Assembly: GCA_033782935.1 (NCBI GenBank)
Contig: JAWQEG010003707.1
Span: 83,750-147,749 of the forward strand
Reading direction: 5' to 3'
DNA: 64,000 nucleotides
Source: Petrolisthes cinctipes
Taxonomy: Eukaryota > Arthropoda > Malacostraca > Decapoda > Porcellanidae
Positions 48,700 to 59,179 of the stretch are shown here, piece by piece. A program made the position numbers and the translations under genes. Numbering within the stretch: position 1 is the first letter of the stretch; every line of letters starts with the position of its first letter. The notes below the pieces were generated by a model that was given only the letters and a program-made list of their open reading frames with translations, was not told the origin of the DNA and searched no databases.

Positions 48700-49600
48700 A
48701 GCCAGTCTGTCTGTCTGTCGCACAGTGCCACTATCAACGTACTTACATGGAACGCCTCAAGATGCACACACAAATATATACACACACGAACACACAGTCA
48801 CACACGCATCAAGAAGGTGAATCATAATCATATAAAACGCCGATAACTAAAGAAAGAGGAACAATTATAATTAAAATCCAAATACAAACGAGCATAGACA
48901 ACAACAAAAACACTATCTTCAAAAATCTATTTATGATACCATATTAATGTAATATCTGAGTGATGTATGAAACTTTCTGTCTGTCTGTCGCACTCTCTCT
49001 CGAAATTTATCTCGCCTATTTGGCTGAAATCTAACACCCCCACAGAATGGACCTCTTTAGGAAAGGACATCTCCTTCCTGATGGTCCGGTAGTGACCGAA
49101 GTGCATCTCCTTCCTGAAGGTGTGGAAAGGAACAAAAGGTCCTCTTCCTTGTAAAGGTGTGGGAGTGAACGAAGGGCGTCTAAATTTAAATATTTTCTAA
49201 ATGCGCTAAAGACCCAGAAGAACTCTCCTGAGAAATGGACTTCACCTTGTAATGGATAATATATGATTGCATCAGACTTACTATACTCCTACTAAGTGTG
49301 AGATCAAGTATTGAAGAGAATTATAAATGACTGCATCTACCTGACTGTATTCCCCTTTTCACTGGCTGCTTGTGAATACGTAGATACCATGAATGTTAAG
49401 CGAGGGATAAGGGATGGATTCATACACACCATCAACACTTTCCAACTGTACACCATCCCTGTACAATGGTTCATACACTATACATTCCTGCACAATGCAC
49501 TATGCTTCATTTTCTATACTAGGCTACCTCTCCATGCAACATCTCCATTTATTCTATTCAATTCTGGAGGGCCACCATTTTTGTGTTCGGACGGCGGGAG
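48700..49600. other. No gene supported; degenerate repeat at 49040-49170
   Basis: GGACATCTCCTTCCTGATGG, CTCCTTCCTGAAGGTGTGG and CTCTTCCTTGTAAAGGTGTG are imperfect units of about 47 bases. The 115-codon frame at 49311-49658 ends in the minisatellite and has no domain. Confidence 0.4.
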
Positions 49601-49995
49601 CTGTGGTGTGGGGAAGTGGGTGGCAGAGGGTGGTGGTGGTGTGAGTGAGAGAGTGTAGGGGGTGGTGGTGTGGGTGAAAGAAGGTGGTGGTGGTGTGGGT
49701 GAAAGAAGGTGGTGGTGGTGTGGGTGAAAGAAGGTGGTGGTGGTGTGGGTGAAAGAAGGTGGTGGTGGTGTGGGTGAGAGGGTGGTGGTGGTGTGGGTGA
49801 GAGGGTGGTGGTGGTGTGGGTGAGAGGGTGGTGGTGTGGGTGAGAGGGTGGTGGTGTGGGTGAAAGAAGGTGGTGGTGGTGGCGTGGGTGTTGACGGGTG
49901 TGGGTGTTGACGGGTGTGGGTGTGGAAGGGTGTGGGTTGGTCAGAGTTGGGGTCGGTGGGAGATAGGTGCTGGAGGGTGAGGGTGGGTTGTGGTG
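49600..49995. repeat. GGTGGT-rich minisatellite (~25-bp units)
   Basis: GGTGGTGGTGTGGGTGAAAGAA and GGTGGTGGTGTGGGTGAGA units repeat about a dozen times, then decay into GGTGTGGGTGTTGACG. Confidence 0.9.
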
Positions 49996-49999
49996 GGTG

Positions 50000-50930
50000 G
50001 AAATGGTTGCTAGTGGACGTGTTACGCTTTACAGAAAGTTGTGTTCAGATTTATTGGTCAGCTTTGGGATTTTCACATTAGCTAACTCCAGACAATTTTC
50101 CTCGCAATCGGGGGAGAACATCGGCAAGAGGGGTTAAACATTCACTATCATTTATAATACACAAACACGAAAATACAGGCTATTCTTAATTACCAAAAAA
50201 CAGATACCGGTACCTTAACTTTGGTGTGTATCTTCATAATTAGCAGAGTTCGTCTTTAATTAACATAAGATAAAAATGCCTCTAGTCGGACCGGCCAATT
50301 TTTTAGAACATGCAGTTTACTTCTGTCATTAATGTGTCATTGACGGTAATATATATATGGATGGTCGTTACACCCATAAATGATGAAAAGGAAGACATTG
50401 GTAATACTCTTATATTATGTTATAAAACTACTAACATTATTTTAAACTTTTTTCGACAATGTACAGATTTTATTATCAAAAGAAAGCACCTCTGACTTCC
50501 AAAATCTAAACACAATTTCACTTAATCTATAATAAGCTGTCTCTCTGTTAGATAATAGACTTACACGAACACCCTGTGATTTAACATGTCAGAGCCACCC
50601 ATACCTCCATCTACTGTAAGTGTTTATGTAGAAAAGTAATTGGTGCAAGTGTAGGCAACGAGTGAATAGACAAACTTTCGCTCCTGTCTGTACTCTTGGC
50701 ATCTTCCTTGCCCATGAAAATAAACTCAAGGAGAAGATTAGAAGGGCTCCTCTTGGCTCCAGTGTGGATTTGAGAATATTCCAAGGGGGGACGAGTGGAG
50801 GAAGACAGTTTGTTTGAGTGGGATTTCTGGGATTGCTGCTGCTGCTTGTGTTGTTGTAGTGAATGGAGTGGAATTAATGCTGGCCTGCGATCATGTAAGC
50901 GAAGTGAAGGACGCCGATTCCTCTTGGTTA
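50000..50930. other. Unique-looking sequence, no gene supported
   Basis: The minus-strand frame of 108 codons at 50611-50937 (Ser/Gln/His-rich middle part) has more balanced composition than most but no domain. I do not call it. Confidence 0.35.
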
Positions 50931-50935
50931 TACTC

Positions 50936-51012
50936 ATGAAACAAATTACTTCAATATTAGTTGTGTTTCGTGGTTGTAATTGGAGGACTCATTAACCTTC
51001 ATTTAACCTAAC
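50936..51012. mobile_element. TTAA-family MITE, half copy
   Basis: TTGTGTTTCGTGGTTGTAAT then TGGAGGACTCATTAACCTTC matches the right arm of the 13631 copy. The left arm is reduced to AAATTACTTCAATATTAG. Confidence 0.45.
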
Positions 51013-51202
51013 TCTATCAAAGGCTCTTTACTAAGGGTCTTGTAGAAAAATATTATGAATGGTAATGTGAAAAGTAATATTTCAATACAAACAAAGGTTC
51101 TAGCTGTGAATGTAGTTATATGTTTATATTACTTGAACAGACTGCATTGTCTTACTAGGAGTACAACTTAAAAGTGTCGATATATTAACCATTTATGAGA
51201 TG

Positions 51203-51275
51203 TACAGTCGCGGCACATAGTCCTTTATCAGGGTGTAAGGGGAAGTCTGGTCAAGGATTATGTGCCACAACTGTA
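51203..51275. mobile_element. Tc1-type hairpin element (73 bp)
   Basis: TACAGTCGCGGCACATAGTCC (from 51203) and the inverted GGATTATGTGCCACAACTGTA (to 51275) form arms of about 25 bases with four mismatches around a 23-base loop. TA flanks both sides. It belongs with the elements at 18509, 22365 and 38809. Confidence 0.55.
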
Positions 51276-51279
51276 CATA

Positions 51280-51580
51280 ACAAGTGGTCGTTGTCTACAT
51301 CACACACATTCTTCTGTCTTCTAATACTTGTTTTTATAGTGTTTTTTTTTTCAACCAAACTTCAACAAATCAGTATAGACTTGTATGGAAAGAACAACAG
51401 GACATAAAAAAGTACAAAAAGATATAAAAAATATATATATAAAAAAAATATATAAAAAAATGGCAAAACATAATCAGCCAATAAATAAAAAAATATATAA
51501 AAGTCATAACAAAACACTCATCACCCCCTCCCCCCCAACACACACACACACACTCACAAATGTAAAACTATTCCAAACCT
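51280..51580. other. A-rich sequence, no gene
   Basis: A-rich, low-complexity AAATATATAA words near 51420-51500 and (AC)n at 51538. Nothing else. Confidence 0.4.
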
Positions 51581-51583
51581 TCA

Positions 51584-51750
51584 TGGGAGATCTTAATGAT
51601 GGTAGGAATTGTGGGCAACAAATTCCTTCAACAGAGTCTCAGCAACAGACTGTCCTTAGAAAATCCATCTGGTCTGTTTTTCCTTGCATAGTTTGGAGAT
51701 CTCACAAGTCTCCAAGGTACCAGAAGTATACACACATTACCCCTGCAAAA
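51584..51750. mobile_element. TTAA-family MITE, decayed copy
   Basis: GTGGGCAACAAATTCCTTC with CAGCAACAGACTG on the left, and TCTGTTTTTCCTTGCATAG, TTTGGAGATCTCACAAGTCTCC on the right, match the family arms. The ends are degraded. Confidence 0.45.
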
Positions 51751-51774
51751 CCTATCTTCTACCTCCCTTTTATA

Positions 51775-52120
51775 TCCACCCACTATCACCCCTTACTCCC
51801 CCCCTTTTATCCACCGTCACCCCTCTCCTCCCTTCCATCCAAGCACCCACCATTAACCCACCAACCCTCCCCTCCCTTCCTCCTTCCATTCACCATCAAC
51901 CCCCTCTCCCCTTCCATCCACCATCAACCTCCTCTCCCCTTCCATCCACCATCAACCCCCTCTCCCCTTCCATCCACCATCAACCCCCTCTCCCCTTCCA
52001 TCAACCCCCCTCTCCGTTCCATCCACCATCATCCCCCTCTCCCCTTCCATCAACCCCCCTCTCCGTTCCATCCACCATCAACCCCACTCTCCGTTCCATC
52101 TACTATCAAACCCCCTCTAC
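51775..52120. repeat. Pyrimidine-rich minisatellite (CCATCAACCCCCTCTCCCC)
   Basis: CTTCCATCCACCATCAACCC with CCTCTCCC forms units of about 27-29 bases, about ten copies, some with a deleted CACCAT segment. The Pro/Ser/Thr frames in three readings are artefacts. Confidence 0.9.
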
Positions 52121-52129
52121 CCACCTCGA

Positions 52130-52300
52130 TCTCGTATATATAGCACACATTTCCGACTTCATTGAAAAATATGCAAACGCTATCCGGGACGGAGGTTTGT
52201 GAGGTGATATTGCCTCGTAAATCCAGCCCGTGGCCAGCCGCTGCAGATGATAGGAGGCCGAATTTTTGGCAGGTTCTGTGGTTCGTCAAATGAGATGGAA
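52130..52300. other. High-complexity patch with octamer-like motif
   Basis: Balanced sequence containing AATATGCAAACG and CCGTGGCCAGCCGCTGCAG between repeats. No coding frame is convincing. Confidence 0.3.
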
Positions 52301-52374
52301 AATATCTACACTTGGGAATATAATAGAAGGAAGAAAGGAAGGAAGAAAGGGTGAATTGGCTGTGAAGGAGGGTA

Positions 52375-52375
<1 letters not shown>

Positions 52376-52428
<53 letters not shown>
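52376..52428. repeat. (TG)n microsatellite
   Basis: Pure TG run of about 52 bases. Confidence 0.95.
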
Positions 52429-52431
<3 letters not shown>

Positions 52432-52599
52432 ATCATGTTTGCAAGTGCATTAAACAAATAACATTGCACTAATGTGTGCATGTGCTTGCTAAACCAACGA
52501 ATATGATCAGATAACACGTATTATTTCAGAGAACGAGTATCATAATTATAAACTTGTAAATAAAAGATGAGACATAATATTCATGATTAGCAGATTATC

Positions 52600-52719
52600 A
52601 GATGTACACACCAGATTTCACTCATAAATAACACATACACACTCAAACTGCACTCATTATCAACACATGTATACAAATTACTCATAAATATCACATACAC
52701 ACAAACGACACTCATTAGC

Positions 52720-52750
<31 letters not shown>

Positions 52751-52870
52751 GACAAATTCATGACCAACACACACACACCAGACAAACTCATGACCAACAC
52801 ACACACACACCAGACAAACTCATGACCAACACACACACAGACACACACACACTCATGACGAACAGACCTG
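52600..52870. repeat. CA-rich repeat with CTCATGACCAAC/CAGACAAA units
   Basis: (AC)n alternates with AGACAAACTCATGACCAAC at about 30-35-base spacing (52745-52830), preceded by older CTCATAAATAACACATACAC units. Confidence 0.85.
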
Positions 52871-52899
52871 ACAAATCACTGAGGCTGTACCACATCTGT

Positions 52900-53790
52900 C
52901 TCACTCAGTGTTGATCCCACGTTAAATTATTACCATGGCAACTGTTCCTAAAGTGCTAAACTAAGTGATATTTAGCAATAACCTCCAATTTTTTTTTTTT
53001 TTTTTTTTTAATTTGGTGAAAACGTACTTAACGTTTTGAGTAACAGTAATGAAATCCAAGCAAATGTACCAAACATTTACATAATTATCTGCAACTTATA
53101 AACACTGATATGTAGCTTACGCGAAACGTGTATCCAAGTGCATATCATTAAGAAGGGAATCGGCGCATTTTAATTCACCATAATTAAAAGAAACGTTTGA
53201 TACAATTACCACGAAAAACTATTTAGAAAAAAATAACCACTGTCCTGCCATCAACATATGTTAAGTCATAATTCCGAATAACAAGAGGAGTGACAGCAAT
53301 AACTGGATTCACAACAAGTATTATGCTACCACAACAAAAATCTTAATTATTAAAACACTGCCATACCAACAACAACTGTTGGATCATAATAAAAAATAAC
53401 AACAGAAATAATAACTATACTAATGATGAAAACAAAAAGCTTCCACAACAACAACAACAACAGTACCCTGCCTTCAAGAAGTGTGATATATTACTGGAAA
53501 ACAACAACAGCAGCAACAACAGCAACTATTACTACTACAACTACAACAATCCAACTTACCATCAACAACACTAACTCACTATAACACTGAATACTTCCAT
53601 CAACATTACACACAGTATAAACTCAGGGTACAATACAATAAGCAAATCGCACTAAGCTGGGCAATCCTATTTTTATTCCATTGTCTTCACGTAAAAGGGA
53701 TCAAAGGATTGGACTTAAAAACTAATTCCAGTATGATGAAATATTATTTATCTGCTGTAATACCGTACCTCCCAACTGGTCAAACATACT
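52900..53790. other. AT-rich sequence with (CAA)n words, no gene
   Basis: Poly-T at 52989-53008 and scattered ACAACAACAACA runs at 53440-53530. Nothing recognised. Confidence 0.4.
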
Positions 53791-53799
53791 GTAGAGGGG

Positions 53800-53965
53800 T
53801 CGTAATTTTGTAGAGCCGAAATGGAGGGCTACTAATTCTCCCTTACAATGCCAACAAACAGACTCTTATCTCCTTATAAATGTAGGGGATCTGTTTGGTA
53901 AAATAGTTTGAAGGAATCAAATTCGCTCCGTATGTGTGGTGAGAGGACATTTTTGTGGGACAGCA
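53800..53965. mobile_element. TTAA-family MITE, decayed copy
   Basis: GGGCTACTAATTCTCCCTTA and AATGCCAACAAACAGAC on the left, and GGATCTGTTTGGTAAAATAG, TTTGAAGGAATCAAATTCGC on the right, match the family arms. Confidence 0.5.
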
Positions 53966-54142
53966 TAAGTATGTCCTCCAGTTTTTGTATTTCGTTATTA
54001 TATTCCCTGCATAGTACGGAAAAGTAGCACAGTTGGGGAAAATAATCCTTGCCTACAACTAGAATATTTACTCAAAGGCGTGAATATCAGAACCACAATA
54101 AATAGACTTGATGTTTATTACTCCTTTTGTCTTTGTAGTCTT

Positions 54143-54325
54143 ATTAGGATGGGAATCTGTTGTGGGAGAATGGGTGGGTCACTGATTCCTCAAACAGTGC
54201 TACAAAACAGATCTTCATACTTGTATATTGATGTACTAGTCTGTTTCCGGACATAGTTTAATATTATTGTATCAGTTACATTCCAATTTACCCCAAAAGA
54301 CTACCCTTTTAAGAGGTAAAGATCC
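54143..54325. mobile_element. TTAA-family MITE, decayed copy
   Basis: GGGTCACTGATTCCTCAAAC and AGTGCTACAAAACAGATC on the left, and CTGTTTCCGGACATAGTTTA with CCAATTTACCCC and CCCTTTTAAGAG on the right. A further arm-like fragment follows near 54335-54375. Confidence 0.45.
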
Positions 54326-54329
54326 AATG

Positions 54330-54697
54330 TTTGGAACTATTTATGAGTCCCCGTAACTTTGGAGGAAATGAACTGCTAATAAAGCTAGAAAAGGGCTCTG
54401 ATATACAGCACAGCACACACGAACTCAGTCTAGGTTAGTTTTATATTCCGGCTCTTTCAATCATAAATATTTTCCAATATTCTCTGTGGTCTCGATAAAG
54501 ATAAAATATGCTTATGCCGATTGACTCCAGGAAGGGTTTTTCTTTTATGTATGCAACCACAAATGACCCGCTGATATTGAGGAAGGAAGGCTCTGAGACT
54601 CCATGTCCTTAAAACACATACACACCTATATATATATATATATATATAGCATAGGCACTTTCTCTCTTTCATACACACACACACACACACATAGCAT

Positions 54698-54737
<40 letters not shown>

Positions 54738-54910
54738 GAGGCCAGGCAAGCGACACACACATTGGTAATCTGGGAAGTGTACTCGTAACTGCCATGACTG
54801 ATTGTACCATCTGATGCACTGGGCCCGTCCTTAAAGACCCAATATATTCCCACAAGACTGCACTATTGGAATACATACAGTCCAGATCTAAAGTACAGCG
54901 CAATCACTCC
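54330..54910. other. No gene; short TA, CA and CT runs
   Basis: (TA)n at 54628-54647, (AC)n near 54675 and (CT)n at 54701-54731. Nothing else recognised. Confidence 0.5.
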
Positions 54911-54916
54911 TACAAT

Positions 54917-54992
54917 ATACGCTGTTCAGTTGTCCATGTATCTATTTTATCAGTATACGCTGTTCAGTTGTCCATGTATCTATTTTATCAGT
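54917..54992. repeat. Perfect 38-bp tandem duplication
   Basis: Two exact copies of a 38-base unit that begins ATACGCTGTTCAGTTG. Perfect identity implies a recent event or an assembly artefact. Confidence 0.85.
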
Positions 54993-54999
54993 ATAGTGT

Positions 55000-55450
55000 A
55001 GAAACATCGGATTTCTGTCATATCGTTGATTAATAGCGATTTCATAGTGATAGTATCTCAAATGTTTTTAGATTGAACATGTTGGCAATGCACTTCATAT
55101 AATTGTACGTGTGTGTTCTGTGAAATGCCCAGATGAGAATAATTTAGGAACACGTATCATAAAAGTAATCTGTCATGCCTTTCGTCGTGTTTCGTCAGTA
55201 CATTCAACAAATCTCTTTTTATTCTGATGTTTGTTGACCATAAATGATACATTGAAATATATAGTAGTACAAGTAGATTATATTTGCTGTAATTTATTCA
55301 TCTCGGTATTTAAATTATACTGATTAGTTGCTGATAGTCCTAGCTATAAAAATTGAGTGAAGGGCAAATTATAAATCACAATAACGTTCATAAGTGACAA
55401 CATAAACAACACTGTGCATCATTTGAGCCTGGGCGAGGAATATTGAGAGA
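55000..55450. other. AT-rich sequence, no gene
   Basis: Nothing recognised. Confidence 0.4.
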
Positions 55451-55454
55451 GAGG

Positions 55455-55498
<44 letters not shown>
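55455..55498. repeat. Poly-A tract, ~43 bp
   Basis: An uninterrupted A run, preceded by GAGAGAGAGG. It could be a retroposed tail on the plus strand, but the 300 bases upstream show no recognisable retroelement or processed gene. Confidence 0.8.
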
Positions 55499-55499
<1 letters not shown>

Positions 55500-55627
55500 G
55501 TGTACTGATCCACTGAAATTAGGTTTGTTGCTCCATTTACGATAATTAAATTTTTCTTGCTCAAAGTCTAAGCGATATGAAAATATTTTAGTCTCTGTTT
55601 AATAGTGTAATTTAAAGCACATGAAAG

Positions 55628-55801
55628 GATAATTTGTATTGGGTGAACTGGAGGACTACAGATTCCTCAAGACTATGCCAAAAATACAGACTATCTTACT
55701 AAACGAAGTGGGGAATGTAATGTGTGTTGTATCACTGTTTAGTTAGAGTGTTAGGAGACTCCAATTCTCTCAGATTAGACGACCAATTATTTCTCTTGAA
55801 G
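55628..55801. mobile_element. TTAA-family MITE, decayed copy
   Basis: ACTGGAGGACTACAGATTCC, CTATGCCAAAAATACAGAC on the left, and CACTGTTTAGTTAGAGTG, TTAGGAGACTCCAATTCTC on the right match the family arms. Confidence 0.45.
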
Positions 55802-55809
55802 GATAAACT

Positions 55810-56445
55810 GGACGTATTCCGACAATATGCAAAAACTTTATCCAGACCTTCTTGACACTATACAGTATACGAGTACAATAATAACACTCTATAGCTGTAG
55901 TGTACCATAAAATAGGTCGATTTTCTTTGATTGAGTGTGTAACCATTCTCTAATTATCTACCAGCCCTGTATTGTGATTCATTTACCATTACATTCCTTG
56001 ATGCAGATAGCCTATGCAATTTCTTTCAGCATATTCTCTTTGCCATTTTGTGTAATATTATTGTCTGCATACTCTTGCAAAATTTCATGTATACAACATA
56101 TGTATTATACATTTAATACCATAACCAAATACTCTTAGCTTTGTTAACGTCAGGTACGCAGAGAATTGGATATACTGTTAACTATTTTTTGACAATAAAT
56201 TATAAGGAACTATTCACCGCATCTCTCTCTTCCTTGAGCACTTCTTAAAGAGAGTTATAGACACTAGCTCCTGAGGCTGAGAAGTGTAGTGGAGAAACCC
56301 TGACAGTGGCCCTTACCACAGGAGCCTTCTTTAGGTAGCAGCACAACTTATAGTTGATGGCTACACCACCCCCCACCAACATAGCTTCCATTCAATTGAG
56401 AGGCTCTGGTATCTGTTGTACGCAGACTGTACTGTAGAAACTGAT
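55810..56445. other. Unique-looking sequence, no gene
   Basis: Nothing recognised. 56215-56400 is slightly GC-richer. Confidence 0.4.
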
Positions 56446-56449
56446 GTAC

Positions 56450-56590
56450 TATAGCCGCTGATTACTCCATATAATGTTACAAAATAGATTCCTTACACTC
56501 TCAGACAGGGGTAATCAATCAGTTTCCTGGGAATGTTTTGGGGGGAATCAGTCTCCATTCAATTTGTCCACAAATGATAATCCCTTCAAA
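56450..56590. mobile_element. TTAA-family MITE, decayed copy
   Basis: GCCGCTGATTACTCCATATA, ATGTTACAAAATAGATTCC on the left, and CAGTTTCCTGGGAATGTTTT, GGGGGAATCAGTCTCC, TTTGTCCACAA on the right match the family arms. Confidence 0.45.
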
Positions 56591-56689
56591 CACTGGTGTC
56601 AAATTGCAGGTTGAGTGCTCACTGAAATTAATCGAGTTGATATTTATGAGACCAAGTATATATACAGTACGGTACTGTATATATATATA

Positions 56690-57073
56690 AAAAAAAAAAA
56701 AAAAAAAATTGTGGAGGAATTGAAAAAAGATATAAGGAGAGAGAGAGAGAGAGAGAGAGAATAAGGGCGTAAGTGGGAGGGAAGAGAGAGGAAGTGACAA
56801 GGAAGTGAGGGAGAAAAGGAGAGGACAGGGGACAGGGACGGGAGTGAGACAGGTGGGAGAGGAAGGGAGAGTGAGACAGAAATGAGGTAGGGAGAGAGGG
56901 CGACTGACTGGAAGGACAGGATTGAAGAAAGGGAAGAGTTATGAGAAAAAAAAGGGAGGGAGAGGAAGAGAGCGAGATAGAAATGATGGAGGGAGGAAAA
57001 ACAAAAAAAGAGAGAATGAGATGGGTGGGAATGTGAGATAGAAAGGAGAGTGAAAGAAAAGGAAGTCACACTG

Positions 57074-57103
<30 letters not shown>
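56690..57103. repeat. Poly-A, (GA)n and purine-rich tract
   Basis: Poly-A at 56689-56708, (GA)n at 56737-56760, irregular purine-rich sequence to 57060, then (GA)n at 57077-57104 joined to LINE copy 2. Confidence 0.85.
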
Positions 57104-57104
<1 letters not shown>

Positions 57105-57459
57105 TTACAAGGAGTTACAAGGACAAGTAGCACCTCAAAAGGTCTTACGACCCATACCAAGGAGGTACCGTAGGTGTAGTAGTAGTTGCTAACTAATAGT
57201 GAGAGAAAAGTATAGTAAAGAGAAGGCTCTCCCCACCCACCTCTCCCACCCGCATTGCGGGTATGGAAATGGAAATGTACCTAACCCGGAGGAAAAAAGG
57301 CCGGACTATTTAATTTTTGTACAGGAAAGGAGGAAACAATCACTTTAACTCTAACAGGCTTGGCAGAACTTTGTCTAACTGTTTCTTGAACTGCTCTATC
57401 GAGGAACTATCAACTGCCTCTGCTGGTAGCTGATTCCAGACATTGCAGATTTTATATGT

Positions 57460-57462
<3 letters not shown>
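57104..57462 (-). mobile_element. 5'-truncated LINE 3' end, copy 2, with RT C-terminus
   Basis: On the minus strand the frame gives FTYKICNVWNQLPAEAV, then DSSSIEQFKKQLDKVL and a stop at about 57338. The 'WNxLPxxVVxAxSxxxFKxxLD' pattern is the usual C-terminal end of CR1/Jockey/I-type LINE reverse transcriptases. The 3' UTR and terminal CTCCTTGTAAC duplication are shared with 39559-39834. Both sides abut (GA)n on the plus strand, and the frame runs upstream straight into (TC)n. Confidence 0.7.

Positions 57463-57534
<72 letters not shown>
57463..57534. repeat. (GA)n with one GG interruption
   Basis: GA run of about 70 bases abutting the truncated end of LINE copy 2, followed by a G-run (57535-57548). 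Confidence 0.95.
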
Positions 57535-57548
57535 TGGGGGGGGGGGGG

Positions 57549-57640
57549 TGAATGAGACTGGGGGCTGCCGATCGCAATTTTGTTGAATGGCGATGTGCCC
57601 TGTGGGATATGAGGTGCATTTGTCAAGCCCCGGGAGAGAG
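57549..57640. other. High-complexity patch between repeats
   Basis: GACTGGGGGCTGCCGATCGC, then TGGCGATGTGCCCTGTGGG. Balanced composition, no convincing frame. See findings. Confidence 0.3.
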
Positions 57641-58920
57641 GGAGGCAGAGGAGGGATGGAGAAAAAAGGGCAGAACAAAGAGGGTAAAAAATGAGCGAGG
57701 CAGGAGAATGGACGAGGGAGAAAGAGAGAAGAGAGGGAAAAAGTAGGAGGAAGGGGAAGGAAAGCGTAGAGAGAGGATTGGGAAAGAGGGAAGAGGAAAA
57801 CAAAAATAGGGAGGATGGGAAAGGAAAGCGTAGAGAGAGGATTGGGAAAGAGGGAGGAAAGGGGAAAAGTATAGGGAGGGAGGGAGGACAGAGAAAGAAT
57901 GAGTAGGGAGGATGAGGAAAAAGGAGAAAGGAAAACTGAACGAGAGAAAATGGAATGCAAGAACGAAGAAATACAGGAAGGAGGGAGGAAGAGGTAGGGA
58001 AAGGGGAATAAATTGCAAGAGAGAGGATGGCGAGAGGTGGAAATGAGGAAGGAAGAGAAAAGAAGAGGAAAAAACTAAAACAACGAGGATATAAAAGAGA
58101 TGAGGGGATGAGAATGTAAAAGGGAAGGAGAGGAGAAAGGAAGGGAGGGGAGGAGACAGGGCAAAAGGGAGAGGAGAGAGGGTAAAGAGGGAGAGGAGAG
58201 AGGGTAAAGAGGGAGAGGAGAGAGGGTAAAGAGGGAGAGGAGAGACGGTAAAGAAGGAGAGGAGAGAGGGTAAAGAAGGAGAGGAGAGAGGGTAAAGAAG
58301 GAGAGGAGAGAGGGTAAAGAGGGAGAGGAGAGAGGGTAAAGAGGGAGAGGAAGAGGGTAAAGAAGGAGAGGAGAGAGGGTAAAGAGGGAGAGGAGAGAGG
58401 GTAAAGAAGGAGAGGAGAGAGGGTAAACAAGGAAAGGAGAGAGGGTACAGAGGGAAAGGAGATAGGGTAATGAGGGAAACGAGAGAGGGTAAAGAGGAAA
58501 GGAGAGAGAAAAATGGAAAGGGTAAAATGAGTGGGAAAAGGGAGGAAGAAGGGAAAAGGGAAGGGGAAAGGGGATGGAAGAAGGAAAAGGAAAGGAAGGG
58601 ATGGAAGGAAAAAAAAAAGAAGGGAGGGAGGAAGGAGAGAGAGAAAACATGAAAGGAATAAGAGCGTACGTAATAACTGAGGGTAGAAAGAGAATGCAAG
58701 AGAGTGAAAGGAGATAAAAGAATGAAAGATAGAAAACAAAGGAAAGGAAAAGTGAGGCAGAACAAGGAGGAGAGAGAATACAAAGTGTAGGATAGAGAAG
58801 GAGGGTTAAAGTCAGAGGGAAGAAAGGGAGAGAGGAGGAAGAGAATAGGAAACGAGAAAATGACAGACAAGAATGGTTGAAAAGAGAAGGAAAGAGAATG
58901 CAAAGTTTAAGGTTGAAAGG
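57641..58920. repeat. Purine-rich block with 24-bp minisatellite
   Basis: Almost only A and G on the plus strand. About 58145-58500 is an array of GAGAGGGTAAAGAGGGAGAG units (about 21-24 bases, roughly 16 copies). 57730-57860 holds a shorter duplication (GGAAAGCGTAGAGAGAGGAT twice). Minus-strand Ser/Leu/Pro/Phe frames of up to 447 codons are artefacts. Confidence 0.9.
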
Positions 58921-58925
58921 GGGAG

Positions 58926-59087
58926 TTAATGGGAGATTCTCTTGTTGGTAATTCGAAGGCTACTGATTTCTCCTAACACTACCGGAAAACAGACGCCCTC
59001 AGTGGCACTTATAGGGAATCTGTTTCGTGGCACAGTTTAGAGGAATCAGAGTCCTTCAAAGTCACCAACGAAAGAATCTCCCCTTAA
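58926..59087. mobile_element. TTAA-type palindromic MITE (162 bp)
   Basis: TTAATGGGAGATTCTCTTG at the left and the inverted GAAAGAATCTCCCCTTAA at the right. Inner arm blocks TTGGTAATTCGAAGGC, TACTGATTTCTCC and ACACTACCGGAAAACAGAC are inverted in the right half (ATCTGTTTCGTGGCACAG, TTTAGAGGAATCAGAGTCC, TTCAAAGTCACCAA). It interrupts the purine-rich block. Confidence 0.7.
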
Positions 59088-59179
59088 ATTGAGAAGGGAA
59101 ATGAAGAGGGAAGAAGAGGAGTCCTTTGCGTCACAGCTGGGATTATAACACTTTGAAATATATCTGTAATAACTGTATT

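Noticed and set aside
50611..50937. Minus-strand 108-codon frame
   Set aside because: Composition is partly protein-like, but there is no domain, splice context or neighbour to support it.
55200..55498. Processed pseudogene ending in the 43-bp poly-A
   Set aside because: No coding similarity or AATAAA-terminated transcript-like sequence could be recognised upstream of the A run.
57396..58739. Minus-strand open frames of 426-447 codons
   Set aside because: Pyrimidine-rich repeat reading; only the small LINE part at one end is meaningful and is annotated as a mobile element.
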